From Paracamarosporium sp. OC-R06-R3 (lineage: Eukaryota; Ascomycota; Dothideomycetes; Pleosporales; Didymosphaeriaceae): a stretch of DNA of 64,000 nucleotides. The notes below the pieces were generated by a model that saw only the letters and a list, made by a program, of their open reading frames with translations, made no database searches and was not told where the DNA came from. Each line of letters begins with the position of its first letter. The first letter of the stretch is position 1. The stretch spans positions 408,700-472,699 of the forward strand of contig JACVRA010000175.1 of the NCBI GenBank assembly GCA_019828545.1, read 5' to 3'. Shown one piece after another: positions 35,399 to 47,786 of the stretch. The position numbers were made by a program, and so were the translations under genes.

Positions 35399-37051
35399 CT
35401 AAACAATGCTGTCTCCGACGACCTTCAGCACCATACTACCACTTCCCGGCTTGCTCACAACGACCGCTTCCTCAAGCTTCTCTTTTGTGATGTCAGGGAA
35501 CTTCTTCTTGTAATAGTTCTCTTCCCAGGCTTGCTTGACGGCGTCGACTTTGTCCTTGGGAACAAGGTGAACGCTGCATCCTCCCCAGCCGGCGCCAGTC
35601 AACCTGCTACCAGCAGCCCCGGCACTGCGTGCGAGGTCGCACAGCTCGTCGAGCTCGGGGCAACTGCAATCGTAGATGTCGCGGCAGGATGTCTGTGTTT
35701 CGTTCATCAGATCACCGAGCGATTTGATGAACTCTTTGCCGTCTGATGGTGGAGTGGACAGTATCTGTCGGAACTTGATAACTCGAAGGGCCTCAGTGAA
35801 CACGTGGAGAGCGCGTTGCCGCAGCTTGAACTTCTCCGCGCGAACGGGGAACTTGGACATATAGCGCTGGTTGAGCTCGTCTTCTGATACACCAAGCAGC
35901 GCACAGATGTCGCTTCGCGAGTAACCCTCTTGCGGGAGATAGTCTCCTGCTAACTGGATAAGCTTGTTGAGTTGGTCTTCAAAGTCCGCAACTGAGGTTT
36001 TGGTGTTGTCTGAAACGCCTTGTTTTTCTTCGAAATAGGTATCGTGGAAACCGCGCAAGCTAACGCCAAGCGGTGATGAGTCTTGAGGTAGTTCCTTCTT
36101 GAGTCCGAATACCTTTGCTAGGAAAACGGCCGCCAGAGTGCACTCTACTACACGCAAGTTGTAGCACACAGGTGCAGTGACGTGCTTGTCGGCTGCTACG
36201 AAACTCTGGGCAGTGACGAAGGTGAGTTCAGGATCGGTGTGTGGGAATTCAATCGTTGTGTAGTTAAGGGACGGTTTGAAAGTAACGTAGAGCGCAGAGC
36301 CACGGAGTGAGAACACAGATGCAGCCTGGTCCATCCTATCATCTTGTTAGGAAATCCACAAATAGGAGTGAGTTGCGCATACCCTCCCGAATTTACGCCT
36401 ACTGACCGCTCTGAAACTATTGCAAGCTCACAAAGCTCTTTCTTGTCCACCTTAGTCTCTCCATTCGCAGTCAATACAGCCAGCGCGCTTGTGCACGTGA
36501 ATGATGCCGAGCTTGAAAGCCCACCACCGCTTGGAACTGTGCCATCACACATCACGTCCATTCCAACCGAGACAAAGTGCTTTCCCTGCTTCTTGCTAAG
36601 CAATTCCGATACACCACGAAGGCCCGACTTGAAGTAGTTTGTCCACTCATGCTCGGAAGCATCTATCGGAATGTCGCCTTCGGTCGGTATCTCGAACTCG
36701 CGGGAAGGGAATTTTTCAGATTGGACGTTTGCGATGCGCACTCGAGGCTTGTCTTCAGAGGGTCGGATGGCGATAGCCATGACGAAGTCAGCTGTAATGG
36801 CCATAGGTAATACTTCGTATAGAGAGTAATCGATGTGCTAGGAATAGTTAGCCGCGCAACCGCAAGTGGTCCGGCATTTTACTCACCTCTCCAATGATGT
36901 TGACCCGTCCCGGACTTCGAGCCACAAACTCAGCCTGCTTGCCATATGTCTCCTTGAATTTAGCCAGTATCCTCTCCCATCGCTTCGCCTGAACTGGGAC
37001 CGCATCCTCGGGGTAGATATCGCGCAGCGACGTGGCAGTGGGAACCTCCAT
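35399..37051 (-). CDS. GAL1: Galactokinase (Leloir pathway)
   Basis: Three exons on the minus strand (37051-36887, 36837-36383, 36335-35399) join in phase to 518 residues, normal for fungal galactokinases. All three GHMP-kinase landmarks are intact. The galactose-binding signature GRVNIIGEHIDYS is at residues 48-60, the ATP loop PSGGGLSSSAS at 157-167, and the C-terminal motif GSRLTGAGWGG near 448-460. The VGVNSGGMDQAASVF segment spans the second splice junction, which confirms that join. The enzyme phosphorylates alpha-D-galactose at C1 using ATP in the cytosol. No other galactose gene is adjacent. Confidence 0.97.
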
Positions 37052-38041
37052 GATGGCGCCAGAAACAGCTTAGGATCCACGAATGTTTATAATGCCTATA
37101 TTTGTGCGATTGGGTCAATTGATCGGTGTAGAGTTATCTCGTGATAGGGATGTGTATGCGTGGATGTGCTGAATTTTTCCGTAAAGGTGGATATGGCACG
37201 GCGGGTATCTCCAGTCAAAATGCAATTCAACGAAAAGAGGGAATGGAAGACCCGAGCATGCAAGTGGACCAACAGTTTTAATATAGGTGGGCAGGTAATG
37301 TACAGCGCGTGTCGTCGCGCGGCTCGGTGGTGCAAAGTAGCGGGGAGCTAAGGTGGGGTTGGGAGCTTCCCTGTTTAGGAATTCGATCCGGCCCGTCGGG
37401 CGGAAGATGCAGACGGTTGTGAATATAACGAACCATCCTCCCGAGGTATTGACCGGATTTGTTGGCCTTGGAAGCTCGGTCGAGAGTGAGGTGATTTGCA
37501 TCCCATCGCAGGAGGCTTGTCTCATGTCCAATAAAGCAAGTGTTCTCGGTTGCATCAAAACTGTGCTCGACTTCCGGAACATATCGTGACGCAATGCCAT
37601 CGATTCCTATAGTACCCGAATTATCAGAGAATCCACCAGATAACTCACCATACCGCGCGTGCCAGCTGGCCAAGAACCGTTTCGGCACGACTGAGTGTAT
37701 GTGTCTGGGATTTGTTTGATAAAAACATAGTAGCGTAGGGCTTGAGTACACTGCATCGTAATAGAAAAATCATTCCCCCGGAATTTGGCGTAAAAAAGGC
37801 ATAAGAGAATAAAGGGTAAAAAATGGTTATTTACTGAGTATCGAGGGGAGACACTAGTCATTATTGACCGGCGCCTATTTCATGCGACTTTCTCAGCCTC
37901 GCACAGCCCTAGGGAAGGCTGGATACCGAGGTTGGCGCTAGAGTCTTACGTTGCAGCCTAATGTCATGCGCTACAACATAGTGCCTTCTCTCATGCTTTT
38001 GCGCTATAGAAGTCTTTCTTCTATTTCTTTTTTTTCCCAGT
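37052..38041. other. Divergent spacer between galactokinase and HET gene
   Basis: No gene is supported. A 157-codon minus-strand frame (37278-37751) and overlapping frames on the plus strand carry no recognisable domain. Both promoters, of galactokinase (minus) and the HET-domain gene (plus), must lie here. A T-rich tract immediately precedes the HET start codon. Confidence 0.5.
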
Positions 38042-40143
38042 ATGGAGCTTCCACCGAATCTGTGCGATGTCTGTCAGGAATTGTTAGCTTTCACTCCCAC
38101 TACGTCTGAAGCCCTAATATCTTATGGTTCATACGAAGATCTGCTAAGGCGCACGGGTTGTTTGCTATGTCGATATATCACTGAGACGATGCCTCGCCCG
38201 CCCAACGCCGATAGCAGCCAGGTTATCGTCAGCTCCGTGTACAGGGTCTTCGATGGTTCGCGCCAAGCCAGTTTTACTTGTACCGGCAGTGGCCTGGTTT
38301 TCAAGTATAGCATTGAGATAGAAGGAGAGTTGTACTATGGTATTAATCGGCACCTAGACGCGGATAATACGATAAACGCTCTTTGGGTTCGAAACTTCAT
38401 CGATGCATGTTGCGGTGAGAACGTTGTGGAGCACCGCGTTGAAAATGGGTGCGGCTATCACGTTGACGACCAAGGCACTTTACAGCTTCTCCTCGTCGAT
38501 GTCATTGACAGTCGCATCGTCGAGAGAGACTCTTCGAGCCGATATCTTGCATTGAGCTACGTCTGGGGGCAATGCGAAGTGTTCCGCTTATGTAAGCAGA
38601 GCTACAGAAACCTCCAACAGCCCGGTAGTCTACATACAGTTGACTTACCCAACGTGATCAAGGACGCAATGGAGCTGGTCAGACGGATAGACGAGCGTTA
38701 TCTTTGGGTTGATGCGCTTTGTATTGTTCAGGATGACGGCGAAAACACAGCGTACTATGTCGACCAGATGGACAAGATATACTCAAGGGCTTTGATGACT
38801 ATAGTCGCTGCGAGCGGAAGCAGTGCGCTGGACCCATTGCCTGGAATAAGACCAGGCAGTCGCCCTCCACAATTTATTGTACGTCCACCCAACTCAGCTC
38901 TATTGAAATATAGAACATTATGTATACTCTACAATTGAAGCTTTGGCTTCACAGACGCCAACGTTCTGCTGTCAGTGCTTGTTCGCTGACGGATTTTGAT
39001 GGGTAGGAGCTATCAACCAACACCCGAATAGTCAATCGAGATTCTATTCAAGTGATGGGTGTGTACTCGGAACGGGCCTGGACATTCCAAGAGATTCTTC
39101 TCTCAAAACGCTGCCTACTCCTGTTTAACTGTGTAGCGGTCATGTATTGCCCATCTGCGGTTTACAACGAGCGAGGGGTGGCACCTCGAATGACCCAAAG
39201 CGACCAAAAGCAGTTCAATCCAATGCATTCGCTTATACGTCCAAATCAAGCATACAAAGCACCGTCAAGAGGCAACGTAGGCAACTTTTCTCTGTATACC
39301 ACACTTGTTGAGATATATACCGCCAGACACATGAGTGACAAGCGCGATGTGCTGCGTGCGTTCTCTGGGATATCGGCATGGCTAGAGAGCAAAATGAGCT
39401 GCAAGATGGTTTTAGGAATACCCCAGGACAGTTTGATCCTCACGTTGGGGTGGAGTGGCGACAACAATCGAGGGCCCTTTCGACGCCGATTGAACGCGTA
39501 TGGCATACCCTACGTACTTCCCAGCTGGGCATGGGCGGGCTGGGAAGGTGCAGGCGCAGTCTGGCCTATCTTTTGTATGTAATCCTTATCCACAAATGTA
39601 GGCCAAAGTCCATACCCAACGATGGCCCTTCATTTACCTCTACGATCCCCGAAGTACTGATATATACTTCTAGACTCAAAATTTCGTTCATCTGCACAGT
39701 ACAAGCTATGCGCTACGGCTACCGTGGAACCTTTCGAATCAACACTTTCTCTTAAAATGAATGCATCCGCTATTGACATATCTGAATTTGAATTTTTGGT
39801 GGTGCAATGGCCCATCCTGGGAATGCGGCAGAAAAATCAAAGAGCCGGCTCTTCGTGGGCAGGATCAGTTTTCGGCGCCACCTTGAACCAAGTTCTCGAT
39901 CCCGCTATCTCCTTCATCCTTCTTTCTACAATGAACCTGGACATGGGCCACTTCATGGGGCGTTTGGGCATACGATCAGGTTATACCTATCCACGACTTC
40001 TGCACCATTCTATCTGCCTTGTTGTTCGTTGGCTAAACCGGGATCATGGCATTTGTGAGCGAATAGCTGTAGCTTATATTGCAGAGCCATCCTGGTTGGG
40101 ATATGAGATGGTGAGACATGAGCAAGAAGTGATTCTTGTATGA
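38042..40143 (+). CDS. HET (heterokaryon incompatibility) domain protein
   Basis: Three exons (38042-38878, 39007-39574, 39674-40143) join in phase to 624 residues. The introns are 128 and 99 bp, longer than those of neighbouring genes. The N terminus has a Cys-rich start (LCDVCQELL). The HET domain begins at about residue 168 with RYLALSYVWGQ and continues with LWVDALCIVQDD, IYSRALMTIVAASG and, after the first junction, ERAWTFQEILLSKRCL. The C-terminal third (SWAWAGWEGAGAVWP, then LVVRWLNRDHGICERIAVAYI) fits fungal HET proteins. HET domains trigger cell death in fusions between incompatible strains; many copies have unknown partners. A RIP-damaged transposon lies 323 bp downstream. The reading frames are intact, so the gene appears functional. 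Confidence 0.85.
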
Positions 40144-40464
40144 AGTCGTAACTATTGTGAGCTCATCCTAGTAATTGTGGTGATCATCAACCATTTAACG
40201 TGACGTTCGATTTATCCACCCATCATAGACGACAAAGCCGTTCCCTATAGCCTATCCAGCCATAATTAACTCGACGTCCGGCACGTCTTCGCGATGAGTC
40301 TGTAGATAAAGCGTTTTGAGTATATCAAGCACAAGCACATCTGGAATAGCTCCAAACTCATCCGCCCCTTATACCACCTCTACTGACTTCGATACCAGAT
40401 AGATATTGTTATCCAGCTATAAGTTATATTTGTCGATATGCGAAGAGATTTGTATGTTACGGGA
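40144..40464. other. Left flank of transposon
   Basis: No gene is seen in these 320 bp, which form the 3' flank of the HET gene up to the TA target site. Confidence 0.5.
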
Positions 40465-40466
40465 TA

Positions 40467-42337
40467 ACGTACATGCATAGCGAGTGGCCGAGCATAGCGA
40501 GTGGCCGAACGTGCCAAGCCCCCATCAAAACGTACTATCACCTATAGTACAACGCGATGTCTCAACAACAAAACAAACTACCTAAATTAAAAGAAGCGCG
40601 ATTACAGCTTGCGCTTTAGGCTATTAAACAAGACGCGACACTATTAATTACACGTGCTATAGCAATCTATAACGTTGCTAAAAGAACGCTAAGGTGAAGA
40701 TGCGCTGGAACTACTTTTTGACGCGATTGCGCACCCAACTTAATGAGGCTTACTATAAGAGAAGAGTAGGTGATTTGTGATCATGTACTTGATCTAGACG
40801 CGCGAGGATTTCCGCCCTGGCTTGCTACTATCAAAGATATGGCCGATGCTTTGCTAGCTGTACGCCACTATGAGCTAGTTGGCCAAAGGTGGCCGTATTA
40901 CTTTGTTAAGCGCCAGCCAGAGCTCATAGTAAAGTTCAATTGAAAGTACGACTACAAGAGAGCCCTTTATAAGGATCCTAAGGTTATACAAGGCTGGTTC
41001 TGGCTTGTAGAGAATACTAAAGCCAAGCATGGTATCTTGGATGAGGACACCTACAATTTCAACGAGTCAGGCTTCATGATGGGCATGATATCGACTGGAG
41101 TAGTTGTCACAGGCTCTGAGCGTCGAGGACGGCCAAAGAGCGTGCAGCAGGGCAACCGGGAGTGGACTACAGTTATCTAAGGCATTAACGCGATGGGGTG
41201 GGCGATCCTACCCTTTATTATCTTTTAGGGCAAGCACTACCTTTCTACCTAGTACAAAGAGAAGGATCTACTACATGATTAGGTTGTTGTAGTCTCTGAG
41301 AATGGCTGGATAATAAATAAGCTTGGTCTACGTTGGCTGAAGCACTTTAATGAGTATACAAAGAAGCGTGTTGTTAGTGTAGTATATTTGCTTGTTATTA
41401 ACGGCTATAAGAGCTATAACTTGCTTAAATTCTAGCAATACTGTAAGGATAATAAGATTATTACTCTCTATATGCTTCTATATTCGTTGCACCTTTTGTA
41501 GCCGCTTAATGTGGGCTGTTTTGCGCCTTTAAAGAAGGCGTATGGGCGCCAAGCTGAGGATTTAATGCGCAACTATATTAACTATATTACTAAAATTAAG
41601 TTCCTACCTTGCTTTATTGCAGCTTTTTATGCTTTAATTATTAAAAGCAATATTTAAGGAGGCTTTTGAGGCGCTAGATTGGTTTCCTTTAATTTAGAAG
41701 CTGTAATATTAAAGCTTAATATAAGGCTACGTACTCCGTTACTAGTCACTATGAATTACAGTGACTGGCAGTTGTAAATACTAAGAAACTCTCTAGAATT
41801 AGGGTCGCAATTAACGCTCATAAAGCAAAGGATTTAGAGGCATATAGATAGTTCCCTAACTTTAATGGTTAAGGCTGTTGAAAAGCTTGTAAAAGGTGCT
41901 AAGCTAATGGCGCATTCTCTAGTGTTAATAACTAAGCGCAACGCTGAGCTTTAAGCGGCTAATAAGGCCGCTACGCAACGTAAATCGTATAAAAGAAAGC
42001 GTGTACAGCGTGAGGGAGTTCTAACAGCTAAAGAAGGCCTACGACTAGCTACTCTAAAGGACTTTGCAGCGCGTAGTGATGGGAAGAAGGCGAAGAAGAG
42101 GGCGCGCACTAATGGAGGCGAATCGACTCAACGGCGCTGTAGACGCTGCGGCGAGCCTGGGCACAACAGAACAACTTATAAGCAAGCTGCAGTAGTAGAT
42201 TCTGAATAGATTGTACTATTACGATTTTTTATAGTAATTCATAGTGATTCTGTACTATCGTTCATAGTACAGGTTTTGATGGGGGCTTGGCACGTTCGGC
42301 CACTCGCTATGCTCGGCCACTCGCTATACATGTACGT
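40467..42337 (+). mobile_element. Fot1/pogo-like (Tc1-mariner superfamily) DNA transposon, RIP-damaged
   Basis: The 1,871-bp element is bounded by TA on both sides (40465-40466 and 42338-42339), as expected for the TA target duplication of this superfamily. Its terminal inverted repeats are 40467-40531 and 42274-42337. They match over 65 bp with one substitution and one single-base gap, and each contains the direct repeat ATAGCGAGTGGCCGA twice. Immediately inside each repeat is a 19-bp palindrome (GTACTAT..ATAGTAC, 40532-40550 and 42253-42271). The interior encodes a broken transposase. The central and 3' parts are very AT-rich, consistent with C-to-T mutation by RIP. Length and structure fit the Fot1/Molly class. 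Confidence 0.92.
40557..42209 (+). pseudogene. Transposase remnant of the Fot1/pogo-like element
   Basis: From the ATG at 40557 the plus strand still reads as a pogo-type transposase in pieces. These are an N-terminal helix-turn-helix (LPKLKEARLQLAL, then AIAIYNVAKRTLR), a CENP-B-like segment (GFPPWLATIKDMADALL), the DDE core start (FNESGFMMGM) and ENGWI..LRWLKHFNEYTKKR. A zinc-knuckle-like end (RRCGEPGHN) follows. Many TAG/TGA/TAA codons interrupt it, several at sites where CAG or TGG would be expected. No functional transposase can be made from it. Confidence 0.85.
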
Positions 42338-42339
42338 TA

Positions 42340-43000
42340 CGCCGATAAGACTTTCTGGCTACTATTAGGAGGAGTAAGTGAATAAGCGCAGTAGAACCCT
42401 ACTGAAGAAGTGTGACACAGTTTCCCCAACTAATAAGAATTCACCCTCTTCCCAAGGAAGCTAGGAAGTTTGTGGAGGCTCCCATCAACGAGTTTTCATT
42501 GCGGGTAGACTACTTGTATCGAGATTTCCCTTTCGGGGTTAGTGTGGTTCCCCACTTCAATCCTATCGCTCAAATACTTTCAACGTCTCTCAGATGGCTC
42601 GCGCTTACCTTGCCAGGGCTTCTAGTTCTCCTCCTCATAAATGACACAGTGTTAGCTTGAGCGGCTCATGCAGTAACTGTTTGCTACCGGTCTTCTCAAC
42701 TGCACGGATCAACATCACTGTCGTCAGCTACATGCACTCAAGAGGCGTAGTCAGACTGAAGCCACGGTGTTCCGATAACACCAGCGAATTTGCCACATTC
42801 CGATGGTTTTAGACTGTTCACTAAGACGAGATACCGAGCCCTTCTTGTTACGATCTCGTCTTTGAATAAGACTACCTTCATCAAGGTATTGCTGTGCTAC
42901 ATTGACCCCGACTACCTTATCATCTTCCTCATACATTGATTCTGATAGGAATATAGCTGATATCTCACCTCCGGCCTCAATTCAAACTGGTCCCGCGAAA
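42340..43000. other. Right flank of transposon and upstream region of next gene
   Basis: An open frame of 82 codons (42412-42660) has no recognisable domain. The frame of the next gene is open upstream to 42902 but has no ATG before 43001. No gene is supported. Confidence 0.45.
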
Positions 43001-43723
43001 ATGGAGAAAATACTCCAATACTTCCGATCTACACATTCACAACCCAGCGCAGGAAGTGCTCGGCTAACATCAACTCCTCGCGAATGCTACGATTGTGGCC
43101 CTTTACTCGCTTACGATAGCAGCAAAGACACCACTCGCCGCATCAACTTTGACGCCCCGACCATTATGATACACGGCTACCCATCTCGCGGCGGGGTCAT
43201 TATACTAGAAGATGCGTCGATCACGGACTTCGACTTCCTAGACTTGCACCGTACACATCCCCCCATACTCAGGCATGGATCTCCAGAGGAGGAAGACGTG
43301 TTCTGTCAGAGGCTGTTATTGCTAGGCGCGAAGTGGTGGGATTCGATGGCACGATACATGCTTTTGAACAGCGAAGATGTCGATTTCTACGCACTGGATA
43401 ATAGCAACGAACCAGAGCCGACGAAACGCGAACGGTACTGGGTTAGCGTGGCGTGGCCTAGTACCGGGGGACTAGTGGTCGCAGAGTTCGACACGAATAT
43501 GTGGGGTGTTGAGATCTCAAAAGAAGAGCTCGTTCCTCTTGATGTGGCCAGATTGCGACTGTGTATAAGTATGGATGAGAAGGCACGAATGCTCAAAGAT
43601 AGGTTTAAAGGGAAGGCGTGGGAGTGTGTGGAAGATTATCGTGGCAATGCATTTATAGGCTGCTGGGAGGTGAAGAGAACTGGCGAAGTTAGAGAATTTC
43701 AACAGACATGGCCAGATGTATAA
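43001..43723 (+). CDS. Hypothetical protein, 240 residues
   Basis: A single-exon frame starts at the first ATG in frame (43001). I do not recognise a family. The protein has no signal peptide or membrane segment. It carries folded-looking stretches: GGVIILEDASITDFDFLDLHR, then FCQRLLLLGAKWWDSMARYML, YWVSVAWPSTGGLVVAEFD and WECVEDYRGNAFIGCWEVKR. Its Trp-rich alternating beta-like pattern resembles conserved hypothetical proteins of Pleosporales in style, but that is an impression. It lies between a transposon and a secreted-protein gene, so it may be an accessory gene. Confidence 0.65.
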   Translation: MEKILQYFRSTHSQPSAGSARLTSTPRECYDCGPLLAYDSSKDTTRRINFDAPTIMIHGYPSRGGVIILEDASITDFDFLDLHRTHPPILRHGSPEEEDVFCQRLLLLGAKWWDSMARYMLLNSEDVDFYALDNSNEPEPTKRERYWVSVAWPSTGGLVVAEFDTNMWGVEISKEELVPLDVARLRLCISMDEKARMLKDRFKGKAWECVEDYRGNAFIGCWEVKRTGEVREFQQTWPDV

Positions 43724-44438
43724 CAAGTTCAGACTCAGTAAGAAGACTAAAAAGATATGGAAAGGAGAAAGAGAAAGAGAAAGAACGCACGATGAAGAAT
43801 TGGTACTGGTACACCCTGCTTACATAACCATCCTTTCATATAGTGATAAGTTTCTTATAGCAAATTGCTTTTTCTTAATAGCAAAGTGTAAGCATCACTA
43901 GTACAATATTTCATTAAGTAGTCAAAACCCACTCGACTCGCAATGCACACAAGATGATATCAGCTCGATCAGCAGTCAACGATTATAGAAACAATACATG
44001 TCACGTGTTTTCAAGCCAAGAATTTCGTTCCATGACACAGCATAAACCATGAACCAGATTATTCCCAAGGCACAGTTGCAAGGTGAGCCAAAGGAGCTAG
44101 ATTTCTGTTCCAGGTCGAAGCTACCGTGTCTCAGTGCCGCAATCCCTCGTTTCAAGTCGGATTTCTGGAGAACAGCGCCGTAGTCATCCTTCAAGTAACA
44201 CAACTTTGCCTTCAAACAATTCGTATATATCAATCTCTATTGGATGTAAAAGTTTGTGCCGCAGTAGCAGTAACCGTACCCATCAGACATGGTTACGTTG
44301 CTCTGAAAACCTTGCTATAGGACGACGTGTTACCCAGTATTCTTGTGGATATAAGGTGCCTTCCACTCTAGACGCTCCAGGAACAAGCACTCACATGCAC
44401 CCTTCTACCGTTAACGGGTCATTTGTATAATCATCATC
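43724..44438. other. Spacer upstream of secreted metalloprotein
   Basis: AT-rich, with an AAAG/GAAAGAGAAAG tract at about 43762-43785. It must contain the promoter of the gene starting at 44439. No gene is supported. Confidence 0.5.
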
Positions 44439-46634
44439 ATGAACTTACGTTCTAGTATATCTATACTACCTATTCTGTCATCTCTTTTCCAGTCTCGTGT
44501 CGTGGCAGACTTTGTGAATTATAATGTCACAGGTTACGACGTTGCTCCTGACTGGTCGAATGATCCATTTCCGCCATATCCACCTGTCACAGATGAGAGC
44601 GGCAATCTGATTGATGCTCAGAATCTCCGTGGTACACGGCTTTTTGGATGGACTGCCTGTGACAAACCTGCGGCTGATATAATTGCAGCTGCGTATGACG
44701 ATTTTTACAAACTATCTCATGTGGATGGTTTATGGAAGAATTTCGATTGGGATGGTCAAGCTGCTAACGAGATATGGGGCGCTCCAACGAAGATTCCGGA
44801 CGAGCGAAGGGAAGAGATAGAACGTAGGTTTCCTTTCGCTATCAGCACGTAGCATCTGTGGGGTTACTAATTTGCCGGACTAGAAATATACGATGCGGCC
44901 AAAGAAATCTGGTACAGCAATTGGCAAAGACCGCCATGGAGTCCATCGTGGCCTGGTCGCGATCTTTGGATTAGAGTAACCTGTAGTGGAGGGGACGGCT
45001 CGGGCGATCTAGGAGACGCTTGTGGAGACCAGCCTAACCAGCCTCCGGACCCTAAATGTCCTGTAAGAATATGATGTCGCCCACAACATGTAACCTGTAG
45101 CACTGACCTTTGACTACTGTAGCCACCCAAAAAAGGTAAGGATATCGCACCTGGCAAGAAGGAGGACATGGAAGCCTATTCTAGACCACTCGAAGACTGG
45201 AGCCGTATTACCTTTTGCAGAAGGTTCTTCAACAACTTAGACACTCTGGAGAACCTGACTAAATATATCAAGAAACAACGTCCGGAGGTTCAAGACCACT
45301 TGGACCAATGGAACAATAGGGCGAGGGTATTCTTCCACGAAATCACACATCTGAACTATTTCATGAACGCGCCTGAAGTGAGTCCATTCGTAGAGGATGC
45401 TTTCATTACTTACAAATCGGAGGGTCAAACCATTGGAACCCCTGCATACGGTCCCTACCTTATCAAAATCTTAAGAAACTATGGGGGAGATGCCTGGTAC
45501 GCTGGTCAGAACGCTGATAACTATTCATGGTATGCAATGGCGATGTGGGCAAAAAAGGAGATAGGGAGATACCCTGCTCTGCCAGCAGTGGGTACCAAAC
45601 GCCCGACGAAGCCACCTCGTCGCGGTGATGGCAGCTCTTTCAATACACCACCTAAAGAATCCTTTGAAGATCTAAGCGGTGAGGAGAAAGAAAACGAACC
45701 TGTCGAGGGCTTCACAATCCCGGGCTGTGGTGATAAATTGGACATTGATGATAAACAACTACCGGTTATTGAAGTGAATTGCGTGGACGACGTCAGCAAA
45801 GTGCCCAATGCTATATTCAGCTCTGATTCAAACAAGATATATAAGGACTTTTGTGGCGGAACCGTCAACAATCACCAGACCCTCCAATGGACCGCCGACG
45901 TCCACGGCAACCTGGAAAACTCTCCACCACATCGGCGCATGATACTAAAACGCCAGTCAGAGTACTTGTCGATCTGGGATGAAGACCCAGAGAATTTCAA
46001 AGACTTCAAGTTCAAGCTCGACTGGGCGCCCAACAAGCCTTTTAATCCCGCAGACTGCTACATCGATTGCGAAGCCGCCTTCGCTGTACTCGTGGAAACC
46101 CCCCAGTGTAGCCAGAAAGGTGACGGCAAGGACCTTATGTCTAAATCTGGTCAGATAAAGGCAGGTTGTGGTACATTTGGATATACAATCGAGGAGAAAG
46201 ACGAAACAACACAGCCGCCAACCAACACGCCTGAGCCTGGTCCGCTCCAGAAATCGAAGGCGCTCTCTGTCATCTTCCAGAACTACATTGACGAGATCAG
46301 CAACGTCAATTCGTGGCTCTTTTTCGAGACAGATATCGGCGTCTCGAAGCTCTGTGAAAAAGACAGCCAAGCCTTGTCAAAGGTGGACACTGGGATTGAC
46401 GATCCAGGATTATATGAACACCCTGGCTGGCCTGGCGGCACTTACCCGCTGAAGATCGATGGGAAGAATTGTAAGTATATGAATGACGGGAGCAATGTTG
46501 GTGCGCTGTGGTGTGATGGCGAGAATGGTCCGAGAGGATGTAAGGAGGATGGGGAGAACTCGGGACAAGGGAAAGAATGCGAAATCGGTCTCTGGGCTAT
46601 TCACCAACATCCTGTTGTAGTGTGTGAGTGGTAG
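44439..46634 (+). CDS. Secreted M35-like (aspzincin-type) metalloprotein with long C-terminal extension
   Basis: Three exons (44439-44823, 44884-45062, 45123-46634) join in phase to 691 residues. Residues 1-23 form a signal peptide, with likely cleavage after VVA before DFVNYNVTG. The zinc-binding HExxH is FFHEITH (HEITH at about 260-264). Further on, IGTPAYGPY and NADNYSWYAMAMW match the GTxxxAYG and DNADN..Y/F blocks of deuterolysin/lysine-specific metallopeptidases (M35). The aspartate normally found in GTxD, the third zinc ligand, is not at that place. A Glu-rich linker and a 350-residue Cys-containing domain follow, ending in WAIHQHPVVVCEW; I do not recognise this domain. It could be a secreted protease or a non-catalytic derivative. 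The neighbourhood is accessory, so a role in host or substrate interaction is possible but unproven. Confidence 0.78.
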
Positions 46635-47786
46635 ATCGTGCGGGAAGTTTAGAAGACCGCTCTGGGTTCTCAAATTTTCCATAGTGATGTTGTTTGGCTT
46701 GGCTTCTATGTAGTCTTGCGCTTATGTACTTTCTCCTTAATTTTTGGTTTCTGCTTTCTTGCTTTGAAGGAGTGGAATACCGTTCTCTACCAGAAGCAAC
46801 ATGTCCATAGCGTGGCAGTCATGATCAAAGAGATTAAAATCCTTAATCTTAAGTTGCTTCACTTTAAGAGGGATGGTGTCGTGTACTTAGAATTGTTTGG
46901 TAAAAGCTATGTAGGGAGAAAAATTAGTATCATTCTCAAAACTAAGCAACCTTTAAACGTGTCTAAAACAACGCTAATAATAAACCACAGTAAAGCAAAA
47001 CCAATGTAGTATTCGTAATGTCCTCCTTATCACCGAAGAAAATATCTGCCAGGCCACCTTTTCTCTAAGGCTTCTCTACTCTAATCTATCTTTTTGACTT
47101 GTAAGAGGCGTCAAGCTCTAGGGACCCAAGTGTTAGGAAAATACAAGAACGAATTCAGCGAGAGCGGATGGCTACCTCCAGTGCTATAGACTTGTATACT
47201 AATGCGTTAGCAGCAACTCTCTGCTTATAGGAGTTGACTCCCGGGGTGTTCTAGGTGTTGGAAAGTAGTCGGAGGGTAACGCATGAGTGGAAAATACTTG
47301 TTAAAAGTATTTAGTGCACTACTCAAAGATGGGGAAAGAGTCTATGTCGGGTCTCAAACCCTTGTCCTCCTATCCAGGTCAAGAGCTCTAATAAATACTG
47401 AATTTTCGACACCTCTGACTCAGATTGGGTCCAATTCTCCTACAACGACATCCCAGTCCTTCGTTTGGGTCTAGTGTGGGCCAGTTTGGTTCAGCTTGTG
47501 ACAATAACTACCTTACTGCTTCGCAGTATTCATCTCGCAGGTGAGCCTATTATCTATGCCAATTCGCTGAGTTCAGGCATCAAATATTACCTGTCTTATT
47601 TTTCGCGGTATAAGCAACGTCATGACTGCAAGCGAGCAGGCGTGGCTCATGTAGCAGAGGCTTCATCGAATATCAAGTGCTTCACAAGATGCAGACATGA
47701 GATGTCTATCGTCTGAATCGTATCTGAAACGATAACGATGGGTATCACATTGTATTTACTGGCTCTTTATACGCTTGTGTCCTCTC
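46635..47786. other. AT-rich spacer
   Basis: No gene is supported. The segment from 47100 to 47480 has short phrases reminiscent of an LTR (TGTTGGAAAGTAG near 47258), but I found no matching second LTR or primer-binding site. Confidence 0.4.

Noticed and set aside
37278..37751. 157-codon minus-strand open frame between galactokinase and HET gene
   Set aside because: No recognisable family. Another frame on the opposite strand is also open here, so the openness is not informative.
47258..47480. LTR-like start (TGTTGGAA) and T-arm-like palindrome at 47346-47362
   Set aside because: No second LTR, no primer-binding site and no retrotransposon protein. The tRNA-like arm has no matching acceptor or D arm.
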